Source: Hippophae tibetana
Lineage: Eukaryota; Streptophyta; Magnoliopsida; Rosales; Elaeagnaceae
Length of the DNA: 64,000 nt
Reading direction: 5' to 3'
Assembly: GCA_037013495.1 (NCBI GenBank)
Contig: CM072806.1
Span: 23,708,001 to 23,772,000, forward strand
Positions 23,900 to 34,915 of the stretch are shown here, piece after piece (position 1 is the first letter of the stretch; each line of letters opens with the position of its first letter). Under the pieces are notes generated by a model. The model made no database searches, had not been told where the DNA came from, and saw nothing but the letters and a program-made list of their open reading frames with translations. Both the position numbers and the translations under genes were made by a program.

Positions 23900-24320
23900 C
23901 TCTACAAGTTTCGAGGTAGTCTACCTAGTTCTCAATTGAGGTGATCAACTAGCAACTTTTTTTAGTGTTAGGGTGCTCTACCTGGTTTTTAACTGAGGTG
24001 ATTTGCCCTTGACATATAACAGTGGAAGATGGAGCTCAACCTAGCTCCTGATCGAGGTGCTTAGCTCTTCCTTAAATGTTCAAATGCTAACTTGGTTCTT
24101 GATCGAGGTGAATAACTCATGATTTTTGTAAGTGTCAAGGTGCTTTACTTGGTTCTTAACAGAGGTGATTAACCCGTGACATAAAATAGTAGGAGATTGA
24201 GTTCTACCTAGTTCCTGATCAAGGTGTTCAACTCTCTTTCCAATGTTAGAAAACCAACCTGGTTCATGACTGAGGTGATCAACCCATGACATAAAATAGT
24301 ATGATGCTTCTGGGAGAGTA
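23900..24320. repeat. Tandem array of 50-60 base units with higher-order pattern
   Basis: Seven imperfect monomers, each containing a variant of GGTTCTTGATCGAGGTGATCAAC. Lengths follow a repeating three-monomer pattern (about 57, 60 and 50 bases), so a roughly 167-base higher-order unit is present about 2.3 times. The array lies between the antisense ORF remnant and the integrase end of the Tat-like element. Confidence 0.75.
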
Positions 24321-24386
24321 CCATTTGTTGAGGAAGTCTCTTCATAAGTATGCATACAATAATTATACATCAAAAGGTATATTTTT

Positions 24387-24735
24387 TTAATTGTCTAGCA
24401 TTCTAAATGGTGCCATCCTTAACTTTGTTGATGTTTCTCCATAAGTGGGACACTCCCAATTTCCCCCCATTTTACAAGCCATCCATTCCTTCTTGTTAGG
24501 GAAGACCCTTTCAAGAACCGAAGAACCCATGGAAAATGATTTGAAGTGCACGACCATGTTGTAATAATATGATACTCTTATTTTTAGCTTGATCCTCCTC
24601 AAAACTTCATCCATTTTCTCCTTGACAAGGGACAATTCGATTTCATAACTCATCTTATTTTATTTTTCTATCAGGATTGACCTGACAGTGGGTATTGTAA
24701 CTTCAGTTGGTATTACTGCTTCAGTCCTATAGGCC
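24387..24735 (-). pseudogene. Integrase C-terminal fragment of the Tat-like element
   Basis: On the - strand the sequence reads TEAVIPTEV near 24715-24690, then after one in-frame stop MSYEIELSLVKEKMDEVLRR (from 24653) and ERVFPNKKEWMACKMGGNWE (about 24510-24450). This is the characteristic tail of plant gypsy integrases, where a GTEAVIP motif is followed by a V-L-R-K-V-P-N and G-NWEGP stretch. Conserved Gly residues have been lost (NWEC for NWEG). Everything upstream of TEAVIP is missing and CACTA sequence begins at about 24736. Confidence 0.75.
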
Positions 24736-25680
24736 GTGAACCGATTTTACCCGTACATTTTATGATTTGTTTTTATTTTTATTTTCATTTTTCGTATTAT
24801 TCAATATATATATATATATATATAACATAAAAAAACTAAAATATAAATAATAATACAAATAATTAAATTTATTACAAAAAAAAATAATGTATATATAATA
24901 CATATAGTTAACTTAAATTACAAATAAAATAATGTCATCAAAGTGTAATTATTATGCGATCGAGTAAGCTTGGTTGGCTTAGAATCTTGATTGGCCTTCA
25001 CAAGCATTATGACAAAAAAACAGCTGATCCATATAACAATTCATATTCCCCTACATATATGAGCACGTAAAACATCCATCAAAAAAGCAGTCTAAACTTC
25101 AGACATACGAATGAATAAATTAAATCATTATAAATATTACCATCAAAAAGAGATTACCACGTACAATGACATTTGACTAACTTATAGTAACACTTTATTA
25201 ATCATTTGTCTATATATATGAAGTTATCTAGAATCTCTACTAGTATTTTATAATGCTATATATAATGAACTCTAAATATGAAATCAATTGTAACTTCGAT
25301 TTCTTACTTGGCTTGTGTGATTTTTGGTGCCCTTAAACATATGGAACACGTTCATAGACACCAAAACTCATACAAACCAAGAAACAAATCGGAGTTACGT
25401 ACACATGATTTGTCCATTTAGAGCTCATTATATCATTAAAAATACTAGCAGAGATTCCAGATAAATTCATATTTATAAACAAATGATTAATAAAGTGCTA
25501 ATATGAGTTCGTAAGGAAAGTAGAAAAGAGAGATGAGATGTAGTTTGGGCCAAAATAGGTCCATAAAATAATGCATTCCCCTAAATACATGAGCATATGA
25601 TTAATCATCATTAAACAAGTGATTTCAGACATAAGAATAGATAGAGAAATTAAATCATTAAAAAAATTACTGTTATGTTG
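24736..25680. other. CACTA left arm, AT-rich and non-coding
   Basis: Contains a (TA)n run at about 24804-24825 and inverted pieces: the sequence around 25195-25300 (ATGAAGTTATCTAGAATCTC) is echoed in reverse around 25445-25490 (GAGATTCCAGATAAATTCAT), giving a loose foldback. No terminal CACTA motif is present next to the integrase fragment. Confidence 0.5.
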
Positions 25681-28600
25681 TCATATGCTATTCAAGATCA
25701 TCAGAATCTTCTCCTGATTCTTCTTGTGATGATATAATTTGAACCATGTGTTCTGCCCATTCCTCTCGTAAATCATCAAAAATTTGTTGGTCGTAACTCG
25801 TCTTGTTCCAACCAAAGAACTACATGTATTTAAAATCAAAATAAGAATATAATTTCATTTATTTACAAAAACAAACTCAAATATGTTAAAAACTTTTATG
25901 TATATGGGTAAAAGATATTACCACATCATCAATTGGAATTTTGATATTTGTGATGATTTCGCTCATAAACTTCATGACATAATTACCACACATGACTCCA
26001 TTATTTTGTTGTGGAACCTACAAAAAAAAAGTGCATGAACATGAATTTTCATATTCGAACATCCTTATTATTCAATTGTAAAATTAATAAAATTATTAAT
26101 ATTGAATTGTACATACCATAACTTTTGTCCATATAAGCTTATGAGATTTTTTAAGGGCAATGCCCCTAAACTTGTTCCACAACTTCCATGCCCTATCAAG
26201 GTTTAAAACGATTAGTTTTTATTAAATATTACAAAAAATAATAGAAGAAACTAATATGTAACTATAACTCTTACATTTCAACAACTGCTTTTGTATCTTT
26301 ACTCAGTTATATGGAAGCTGAGTCACAGTACCAAGCATGATTATTGAACATATCAATGATTACCAACATCCAATGATCTTGGCCTTGTTCAAACCCTAAT
26401 GGCCATGGGATTATCAACTTTTGATTTCTGTTAAGCGTTAATGCTCTGTCACATAATTGTTTAGCTTTGATGCTAACATCCTCCTCTTGATATTGATTGA
26501 CATATGAAGAATCATAGAACATTGCTAAATGTGATGAGTGATTATGTTGAAGTCGATAATAGCACGCCCTATATAAAAGATATATACATATATATATATA
26601 TATATAATTAGATAATATAAATATAATTATATATGTTCTGCATAAATAAAGAAAAATAACTAGATTGAGGACTCACCTTGTCCATACTTAAATTATACTT
26701 AAATCGATTATTTGATATTCAAATAATTGCAATAAGCACTCAATCGATATATAAGTTTGGCCGAGGTCTACCATCCATCATTTATGCTAGATGCCCTCCC
26801 AACAATAGTCATCAAAGTGCCAAGATTTCTGCTGAAGTTTAACGCATAAGTATGACTATACTTTTTCCAAGGCTTCTTCTTGAATGACTTAGTGCACGAT
26901 GATTGGCCACTAGTCATAGATTTAGCACGAGATACTTGCTTCGAATCTCTTAAATGTGCCGTATTTAAGAGTTCTGGTATAATAGGCTAACAAAAAAAGT
27001 ATCATATATGTATTTTTTAGTAACAATATAAGATATAATTAAATAATAGTAGTAAACAAGTGTTATATTTTAAGTTAAAAAATAGTACCATGTCAAAATT
27101 TAGAAAAACTTGAATCGACGGCCAAGCCACATACTGTCTAACCGCCTCTTGGACTATGGTAGCATCAGAAGGCATAGGTAGTGGACAATTATGAAACAAT
27201 GATTGATCAATTACTATTTGCCAATGATTAGGCAAATATTGATTATGAATCATCTGATCATCGCTCAATTGTTGTACCGTTCCAATAGCAACATTGTCCG
27301 TTAACGAATGATGTTTCAAAAAACATTTCATATTCTGTAAAAAATTTAAGTGTTATATATAAAAAATAAAACATATAATAAGAATTTAAAAATAGGATGA
27401 CTATATCCCATACTGGATGTAGTTTGAGCGTAATGAGATTGCGTGGGTGGAATGCCTGGCATGGATGGTGGCATGCCCTGGTTGTAGAATGATGCCATGC
27501 CTGACACGTGTTGTGATTGATATTCTTTTAGAGTGAAAATCTCACCTAACACTGAGACCTTAAAAGAGTTGAATTCTTCTTCAATTTTAGTGTACTTCTC
27601 CTTACTTACCGTCTGAGGCTTTTGTTTTGGAATGTTAAAATACTCCATAGAACCATCATACTGGCTACCTCCCCTAACACGACTAGGATGCTCGCGTCCA
27701 AATGCATAATATAAAGCATCTCTCCCAAGCTCTTCGATTATTTCACCCCTCGATAATTTTTCTTGAACAGCTCTCTACAAATAATAAAGCACACAAACAT
27801 ATCATTCATTATTACATCAATTATTAAATATCATTCAGAATTTTTATCAACCGAAATTACTAACCAACTTATTTAATTTTTCTTCTCCTCGCTGACTCAT
27901 CGGTCTTGCATTCTTCGTTTTGGGAGTCTTTGTTTCTATGTACAATTCAATTCGGGTAACAGGTCTACCTAATTCAGCTTCCTACATAAATTATGAAAAT
28001 TTTATTAACAATGACATGAAATTAAATTGAGGAAAATAAATATAAAAATATTTATAAATTAAGACAAATTAATAATACCATTCTATATCTAACTTCAGGA
28101 TTTGAAGACCTCCCAGTACGGTTAGGAAGAATGTTATGCATTTGGACATTCTGATGATCTTCTCTAATAATTTGAAATTCATCTAAACGTCTATAATCCA
28201 CAAAGTCTTTCCAAACTTGAGGTGTAATCCAGGGGTGTCCTTCAGGGATTTTGTAGATCTCATTCTCATCAAGTGTTTCTAAATATGGAAACACATAATT
28301 TTTTGCCAATCTGGAAGTCTTGTATTCCTTCCAAGCCTTATTTGCAATCTTATAACACTTGCCCTTCCAACTGTCATCGACTTTGTAACGATTCTGTAAA
28401 AACACAGTACAAAAGATTAGATATAATACACCTAATATAATATATATAATGATTATAAAATATAAGAGACTTACATAAATTGTTATCCATATTTTGAACT
28501 TTTCTGCATCGTCAACCTCAGACCAATCATTTATATTGATTGGTATACTGGACTTTGCCAGTTAACCAATAGAGGATTTCAATTGTTGACCATTTTCTCC

Positions 28601-28790
28601 TATTGGATTACCAGTAGCATCAAATAGAACACGTATTCTATCATCTGGGTTAAGTGGAGCATCAGGTATATTCGCCCAACCCTTTCTTTTCAAATACCCC
28701 AATGGATCATTTGGATCTATAAGCTGAATATCCATGAAATATCTAGAAACAATGAAGAAATATAAATTAATTGACAATTTTAGGAACACG
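25680..28790 (-). pseudogene. CACTA second gene, Ulp1-like protease C terminus (multi-exon)
   Basis: Coding blocks on - separated by apparent short introns. Block 1 (28789-28480) begins MDIQLIDPNDPLGYLKRKG. Block 2 (28400-28080) is a plant transposase-type domain (KVDDSWKGKCYKIANKAWKE). Further blocks lie at 27985-27865, 27775-27395, 27335-27090 and 26985-26690. The end is Ulp1/C48-like: GQDHWMLVIIDMFNNHAWYCDS (cut to key residues: His in DHW, Asp/Asn region) at about 26400-26310, and QQNNGVMCGNYVM at about 26015-25975, with the expected catalytic Cys. An acidic tail ends near 25690. Plant CACTA and Mutator-like elements are known to carry Ulp1-like domains; their role is unknown. At least one stop (28561) interrupts a block, so activity is doubtful. 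Confidence 0.65.
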
Positions 28791-28835
28791 CATATATATA
28801 AGAGTTATTACAACAATATAGAACATACATTATGT

Positions 28836-29690
28836 TTAATTAGGTTGTTGATCGTATACATATATTCCTTCACAATCACTTCGAGTCCATGTCGAAGAAT
28901 CATCATCATCAATTAGATCATCACATACATTAGGCAATTTATTTGAGAAATTACTAATATTGGTTAATGTATCAAGCATAGAGTCATCATCTTCTACATC
29001 ATCACAATGGTAAAACTCTTTTTGTGGAGGCATTAACACAACATACCATTTTGGATCAATTTGATCATTCACGTAAAATACTTGTTTTGTATGAAGTGCT
29101 AACGTGAAAGGATCATCAGTGTGACTTATCCTGGATAAATTTACAAGGGTAAATCCAAAATCATCTATTTTATATCCAACATTGATAACATCTTCGACCC
29201 AATCACACAAGAAAAATGTTTCATGGAAGACCTCATAATCCAATTCCCACATCTCTTGTATTATACCATAATATGTTCTATCAGAAAGTACAGGATTAAC
29301 ATCTTTTGAACTGGAAAATTGCATAGTTTGTGCAACCATCTTCACCCCACTATTTTGATTTACTCGGACTTTGTCCCTAGCTTGAGTCGTAAACCTTGAT
29401 CCATTTATTGTGAAACTATAAAATGATTTGACATCGAATTTTGGCCCATGTGTAAGCCATTGTAAACTTTCTGATATTTTATGATTGGGTTTCTTGAGTT
29501 CATCTCGAATCTATGTATACAAAAACACAAAATGTGTTTAGAGCAAAGTTTCAAAACATTGAATAGATCTAGGAAGATACATGCATGAATTTTTGTTTGT
29601 GACACTTACATGGTTACGAAACCAATTAATAAGCTCTCGCTTATGTTCATCATACAACCATTTTTCTCCTCCTTTTTTTATAACGAGGAT
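28836..29690 (-). pseudogene. CACTA transposase C-terminal region (DUF4216)
   Basis: An open stretch of 169 codons (29345-28836) contains WELDYEVFHETFFLCDWV, DDFGFTLVNLSRISHTDDPF and VFYVNDQIDPKWYVVL, the typical DUF4216 pattern of plant CACTA transposases, and ends in an acidic tail with a natural stop. Upstream coding (29690-29360) includes SLQWLTHGPKFDVKSFYSFTINGSRF. An intron or stops separate the two. It is the 3' end of the TNP2-type gene whose earlier parts lie beyond the solo LTR at 29862. Confidence 0.7.
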
Positions 29691-30428
29691 CAATCTTCAA
29701 TAAGTTTAAATGCATCCTGTAATGTTATTAAATATATATTAAGTTATATATCATCATTAATAGTTAAATAAAAAATGATTTTTGCAATCATGAAACAATG
29801 AACATCACTTACTCTATGTACGATTGTGCCTCATTATTATTTACCAAAATGATTCGATGTGTGATGAGTGCTCAAAAAGCACTAAAATTACCATGATTTT
29901 ATGCACATTAATTGATTAAAAATATATATATTTATATGTTTTATTATATATTTATACAAATTTGTCATTTTCGGAATCACTGGTATTTTTATTGTTTTTC
30001 AGGTATTTTGGCTTAAAAACGTAACTTAAAGACTCAAAGAGGAATACATGAAGCAATACATCACAAATATATTAATAAATAAATGGGGAAATGTTAACAA
30101 ATATGGAAAAATTGGACAAAATGGGTTAAAAGGGTAAAAAATGTCAAAAAGGAGAAAATCGTGCCGAGCCCCGCGCGTGCCAGCGCCCAGCATGCCCCAG
30201 TCCCGCGCCAAGCCACGCGCGTAGCTTCCCACTCCCACGCATGTCTTGCTCCAGATCCGCGCCCGCCCATGCGCGCAGCACCTGCCCTCCACGCGCGCCG
30301 CTGCCCATTTCGCCCCATTTTTGCGCGCAGCCGCCCCCCATGATGTCATCAATGACCTCATCAATTTCACTCCACGTTTTCACAATTTTTTAACATTTTA
30401 TTACTCACTTTTTCTCCCCATCCTCACC

Positions 30429-30436
30429 TATAAATA
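30429..30436 (+). promoter_or_regulatory. TATA box of the solo-LTR family
   Basis: TATAAATA preceded by CCTCACC and followed about 30 bases later by a CT-rich leader (TTCACTTC, then TCTCTTTCTTTCTCTC). The same box is seen on - in the copy at 33092-34915 (near 34393-34400). It lies just downstream of the GC-rich island, as expected for the end of U3. Confidence 0.65.
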
Positions 30437-30573
30437 CCCCCCTTCTCTTCACTTCTAAACACACCTCAAAACACATTCTCTTCTCTCTTTCTTTCTCTCT
30501 TTTCTTAGATTTTTTAGTTTTTTTAGTTTTTCTTAGTTTTTAGCTTTTATTAGTTAATTTCTCTTAGTTTTAG

Positions 30574-30598
30574 AGTTCTTCCCTTTTTGGGAAGAACT
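30574..30598 (+). other. Conserved stem-loop in the LTR (putative R-region hairpin)
   Basis: AGTTCTTCCC - TTTTT - GGGAAGAACT: a perfect 10-bp stem with a 5-base loop. The same hairpin is present at 15184-15208 (AGTTCTTCTC/GAGAAGAACT, read in both strands), where one base pair has changed from C-G to T-A on both sides. A 9-bp version lies at 34223-34248. It sits between the TATA box and the AATAAA, so it would be in the R region of the RNA. Confidence 0.6.
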
Positions 30599-31715
30599 AG
30601 CTATGTTTTTGTAATTTATTAGATTTTTGATTCAATAAATGGGAGTGCAAATTCCGCTTGGAGGTTTTCCAGCAACGGGAATAGTATCGAAGTTCTGTAA
30701 GGATTTTATTTTCTTTACAGTTATTTTTTATGCTTTATTCTTACATGTTCTATTTAATTTTTCTTTGATTAAATTTAACTCTGCTGGCTGTTAGTAAACA
30801 TGATGTAATAATAACGTTGTTATGCTTGCGAAATATTAAATAGGTGAAAATCTCTAAAATGAATTGATTTTGTTTTTATTCAAGATTTTATATTAAGAAT
30901 GTTAGAGAGAAATATATTATTTTTCATTACAAACTTAAACCTAAAAATTAGATTTTAAGGTTTAGTTATCCGATCTGATTTAGAGTAGTGCTATTTTATT
31001 TGTTGGTACAGTCGCCCAGTAGTTAGAGTGAAGCTCTATTTCAAAAGTTTTTATAAGAATTATGATCTAAAAATGTATTGACAACATATTTTTAGTAGTG
31101 GTTTTAAAACTTGAAAGTTAGTACTCGGATAACTAAATTCTTAGGTTTAATTTGGACACCTTGAATAAAGTTTAAATTGTCTAACCCGCATTTAAATGGT
31201 TCATTTTCAATCTCTTAGAAAATGAATTAATTTAATTAAGTAAATTAGTTATCAACCCCACCCATAGGTGTTAATTGATTTGTTTAGTTAACAAAGAATA
31301 TCTAACCCCACCAAAGGTGGTATTCATATAAAAAAGGGAGAATCAATAAATATCAATTCATATCTTTAATAACCTAAATAATATGAGCAAGCATAATTAA
31401 CTTAGTTATTATATCCATAAATATTCCACTATTATAAAAGATAAAATTTGCATAAATATTTATTGAATCTATGTTTATTTTTATGTAAGTAGATTAAAAC
31501 ACAAAAACCCAAAATATCGTGACAAGATGTTTAGGATTTAATTTTGTTTTTAAAAGTTTGAATAATAAATTAAAAACCACATACATTCCTTCCTTAGATC
31601 GACCTTGGGAGTATACTTATCATTTTCTTCGAAATGATTTGTGCACTTGTGAGAGTTTTATAAATATAAAACCAAAGTATTGGCAAGAATCGGCGATGCC
31701 GGTTTTCGTTCATCA

Positions 31716-33091
31716 GTGTGCTTTTTCCCATCGAGTGCGATCAATAAATAATTTCTTACTTCCACCAAGCATAGGGTTACGTACTTGGATCATGTGACAT
31801 TCTAAGAACAACTTGTGCGTAGGATTCTCAATTTCATTGCAACCACTAAAGTATTCAGAACAAAACTCAATAGTCTCTTCAGCAATGTAGCATTCCACCA
31901 TGCATCCTTCAGGTCGATATCTATTATTTACATATCCTTTAAGGACTTGCATATATCTCTCAAAAGGATACATCCACCTTAAGTAAGTAGGACCACATAA
32001 TTGAACCTCTCGAACTAAATGAACACATAAGTGAATCATTATATCGAATAAAGAAGGAGGAAAATATTTTTCAATTAGACACAAAAGTCTCTACAATTTC
32101 TTTCTGTAAAGAATTTAACTCGCCAATTGATATATATTTCTTGCATATTGTATTGAAGAATGAACAAAGCCGAATTATTGATAATCGAACATGTTTTGGA
32201 AGAATTGATCTAATAGCAACTGGTAATAACTATTGCATTAAGATATGACAGTCATGTGATTTCAATCCATACAGTCTCTTATCGATGATAGACACAAAAT
32301 TTCTTAAGTTGGATGAGTAACCATCAGGAACTTTCAGACCCTCCAAAAAATTACAAAACACATCCTTCTCTTTTGTTGACATTGTATATGATGTTGATGG
32401 TAAGTTCTTATCATTTTCCACCCTTGGTTCCAATTCAGGTCGTATGCCTAGTTTCTTTAAATCCAATCTTGCTTTAATTCCATCCTTTGTTTTTCCAAGT
32501 ATATTAAGCAAAGTACCAATCAAGCTCTCACATACATTCTTCTCAATGTGCATGACATCTAAGATGTGACGAATGTGTAGGTCTTTCCAATAAGGTAATT
32601 CCCAAAATATTGATTTTTTTTCCAACAACCATGGTAAGTCGGTTCAAACTCTTTTTCATCTTTCCATATCGTTTGAATGTCATCCCATTCAATTGCCTTA
32701 ATATCTTAATACTTTGCAAAGGTCGAGTTGCATGATCATGATCTTCTTCACCATCGAACAGTTTCTTTTGGTATCTAAACTTGTGTCCAGATGGCAAAAA
32801 TATTCTATAAGACATCTTTCATCCATGAACAAGATAATTTGCAGAAGTTCCAACACTATATATAGGGCATCCCTTGTAACCTTTTGTTGCACGTCCTGAT
32901 AAGTTTCCATAGGTAGGAAAATCATTAATTGTCCATAAAAGGACCCCCTTCAAGTTAAAGTATTCATCTTTATGTGCATCGTAAACATTTACACCATCAT
33001 TCCACAACGTCTTTAAATCATCTATCAGAGGCTACAAATATACATCAATATCAACACCGAGTTGTTTTGGTCTTGAGATCAATAATGTTAA
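31716..33091 (-). pseudogene. CACTA transposase, Transposase_21 and DUF4218 regions
   Basis: On - the order is: VDIDVYLQPLIDDLKTLWND (about 33060-33000), VYDAHKDEYFNLKGVLLWTI and GLSGRATKGYKGCP-like sequence (32819-33007), KMSYRIFLPSGHKFRYQKK (about 32815-32760), the Transposase_21 end HIRHILDVMHIEKNVCESLI (32580-32500), then DUF4218 with GPTYLRWMYPFERYMQVLKG and YRPEGCMVECYIAEE (32020-31850). Several stops and frame changes occur, for example after YLVHG (32819) and between 32230 and 32084. The two ends abut solo LTRs. Confidence 0.75.
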
Positions 33092-34915
33092 TGATGAGCG
33101 AAAACCGACATCGTCGATTCTTGCCAATACTTTGGTTTTAATATTTATAAAACTCTCGCAAGTGCACGAATCATTTGATAGAAAATGATAAGTATACTCC
33201 CAAGGTCGATCTAAGGAAGGAATGTGTGTGGTTTTTAATTTATTATTCAAACTTTTAAAAACGAAATTAAATCCTAAACATCCTGTCACGATATTTTGGG
33301 GTTTTTTTGTTTTAATCTACATACATAAAAATAAACCTAGATTCAATAAACATTTATGCAAATTTTATCATTTATAATGGCGGAGTATTTATGGATATAA
33401 TAACTAAGTTAATTATGCTTGCTCATATTATTTAGGTTATTAAAGATATGAATTGATATTTATTGATTCTCCCTTTTTTGTATGAATACCACCTTTGGTG
33501 GGGTTAGATATTCTTTGTTAACTAAACAAATCAATTAACACCTATGGGTGGGGTTGATAACTAATTTGCCTAATTAAATTAATTCCTTTTTCTAAGAGAT
33601 TGAAAATGAACCATTTAAATGCCACCTTTGGTGAGGTTAGACAGTTTAAACTTTATTCAAGGTGTCCAAATTAAACCTAAGAATTTAGTTATCCGAGTAC
33701 TAACTTTCAAGTTTTAAAACCACTACCGAAAACATGTTGTCAATACATTTTCAGATAATAATTCTTATAAAAAATTTTGAAATAGAGCTTCACTCTAACT
33801 ACCGGGCGATTGTACCATCAAATAAAAGAGCACTACTCTAAATCAGACCGGATAACTAAACCTTAAAATCTAATTTTCAGGTTTAAGTTTGTAATGAAAA
33901 ATAATATATTTCTCTCTAACATTCTTAATATAAAATCATGAATAAAAATAAAATCAATTCATTTTAGAGATTTTTACCTATTTAATATTTCGCAAGCATA
34001 ACAACGTTATTATTACACCATGTTTACTAAACAGCCAGCATAGTTAAATTTAACCACAGACAAATTAAATATAACATGTAAGAATAAAGCATAAAAATAA
34101 CTATAAAGAAAATAAAATCCTTACAGAACTTCGACGCTATTCCCGTTGCTGGAAAAACTCCAAGCGGAATTTGCACTCCCATTTATTGAATCAAAAAGCT
34201 AATAAATTACAAAAACATTACTAGTTCTTCCCAAAAAAAGGAAGAACTCTAAAACTAAGAGAAATTAACTAAGAAAAGCTAAAAACTAAGAAAACATAAG
34301 AAAAACTAAAGAAACCTAAAAAATCTAAGAAAAGAGAGAAAAGAATGTATTTGGAGGTGTTGAAGGTGTATTTTGAAGTGAAGGGAAGGGGGTATTTATA
34401 GGTGAGGATGGAGAGAAAAAATGAGTAAAAAAATGTAAAAACGCGTAATGGAAATGCTGAGGTCATTGATGACGTCAGCATGACGTCATGGGGGCGGCTG
34501 CACGTGAAAAATGGGGCAAAACGGGCGTCGGCACGCGTGGATGAACAGTAGCCGCTTGCGCAGTTCTGCGCTGATGAACAGTAGCCGCGCACAGCTTGGC
34601 GCGGGATTGGGCGCTGTTGGGCGGTAGGGCGGCGCGTTTTTCTCCGTTTTGATATTTTTGACCTTTTTGACCCATTTTGTCCAATTTTTGCATATTTGTT
34701 GACATTTCCCCATTTATTTATTAATATATTTGTGATGTATTGCTTCAAGTATTCCTCTTTGAGTCTTTAAGTTACGTTTTTAAGCCAAAATACCTGAAAA
34801 ACAATAAAAATACGCGTGATTTTGAAAAAAGACAAATTTATGTAAATATATATATTTTTAATCAATTAATGTGCATAAAATCATGGTTATTTTAGTGCTT
34901 TTTGAGCACTCATCA
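33092..34915 (-). mobile_element. Solo LTR in CACTA transposase (TSD GTTAA)
   Basis: 1824 bases with ends TGATGAG...TCATCA and an exact target duplication GTTAA (33087-33091 and 34916-34920). Removing one copy makes the transposase frame read through (MMLT then LLISRPK), which confirms the event. It is opposite in orientation to the solo LTR at 29862-31715, and both share a CCACCTTTGGTGGGGTTAGA block absent from the copies at 9.5-15.6 and 19-21 kb, so these two form a subfamily. Its GC-rich island (about 34440-34640) contains a repeated GATGAACAGTAGCCGC word. Confidence 0.93.

Larger units (their letters stand above)
29862..31715 (+). mobile_element. Solo LTR in CACTA transposase (TSD ATGTG/GTGTG)
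   Basis: 1854 bases, ends TGATGAG...TCATCA. Flanks ATGTG (29857-29861) and GTGTG (31716-31720) are a 5-base duplication with one change. Collapsing it gives a continuous DUF4218 reading frame across the junction (…WEKAH then RIILVNNNEA), so the insertion event is supported by coding logic. Promoter landmarks: TATAAATA at 30429-30436, a CT-rich leader, stem-loop 30574-30598, AATAAA at 30634-30639. A GC-rich island occupies about 30150-30350; the open frames there on both strands are compositional. Confidence 0.92.

Noticed and set aside
17999-24320. A separate + strand LARD made of the 17999-18880 LTR and the ORF remnant after it
   Set aside because: No primer site follows the LTR on +, whereas the second LTR at 37876 has a primer site and gag on -. 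A Tat-like element with an antisense ORF explains all parts.
30026-30458. Several overlapping open frames on both strands in the GC-rich island of a solo LTR
   Set aside because: GC-rich sequence has few stops; frames differ between LTR copies and no protein family is recognisable. The same applies to 10793-11223, 15145-15450, 19285-19882 and 34269-34748.
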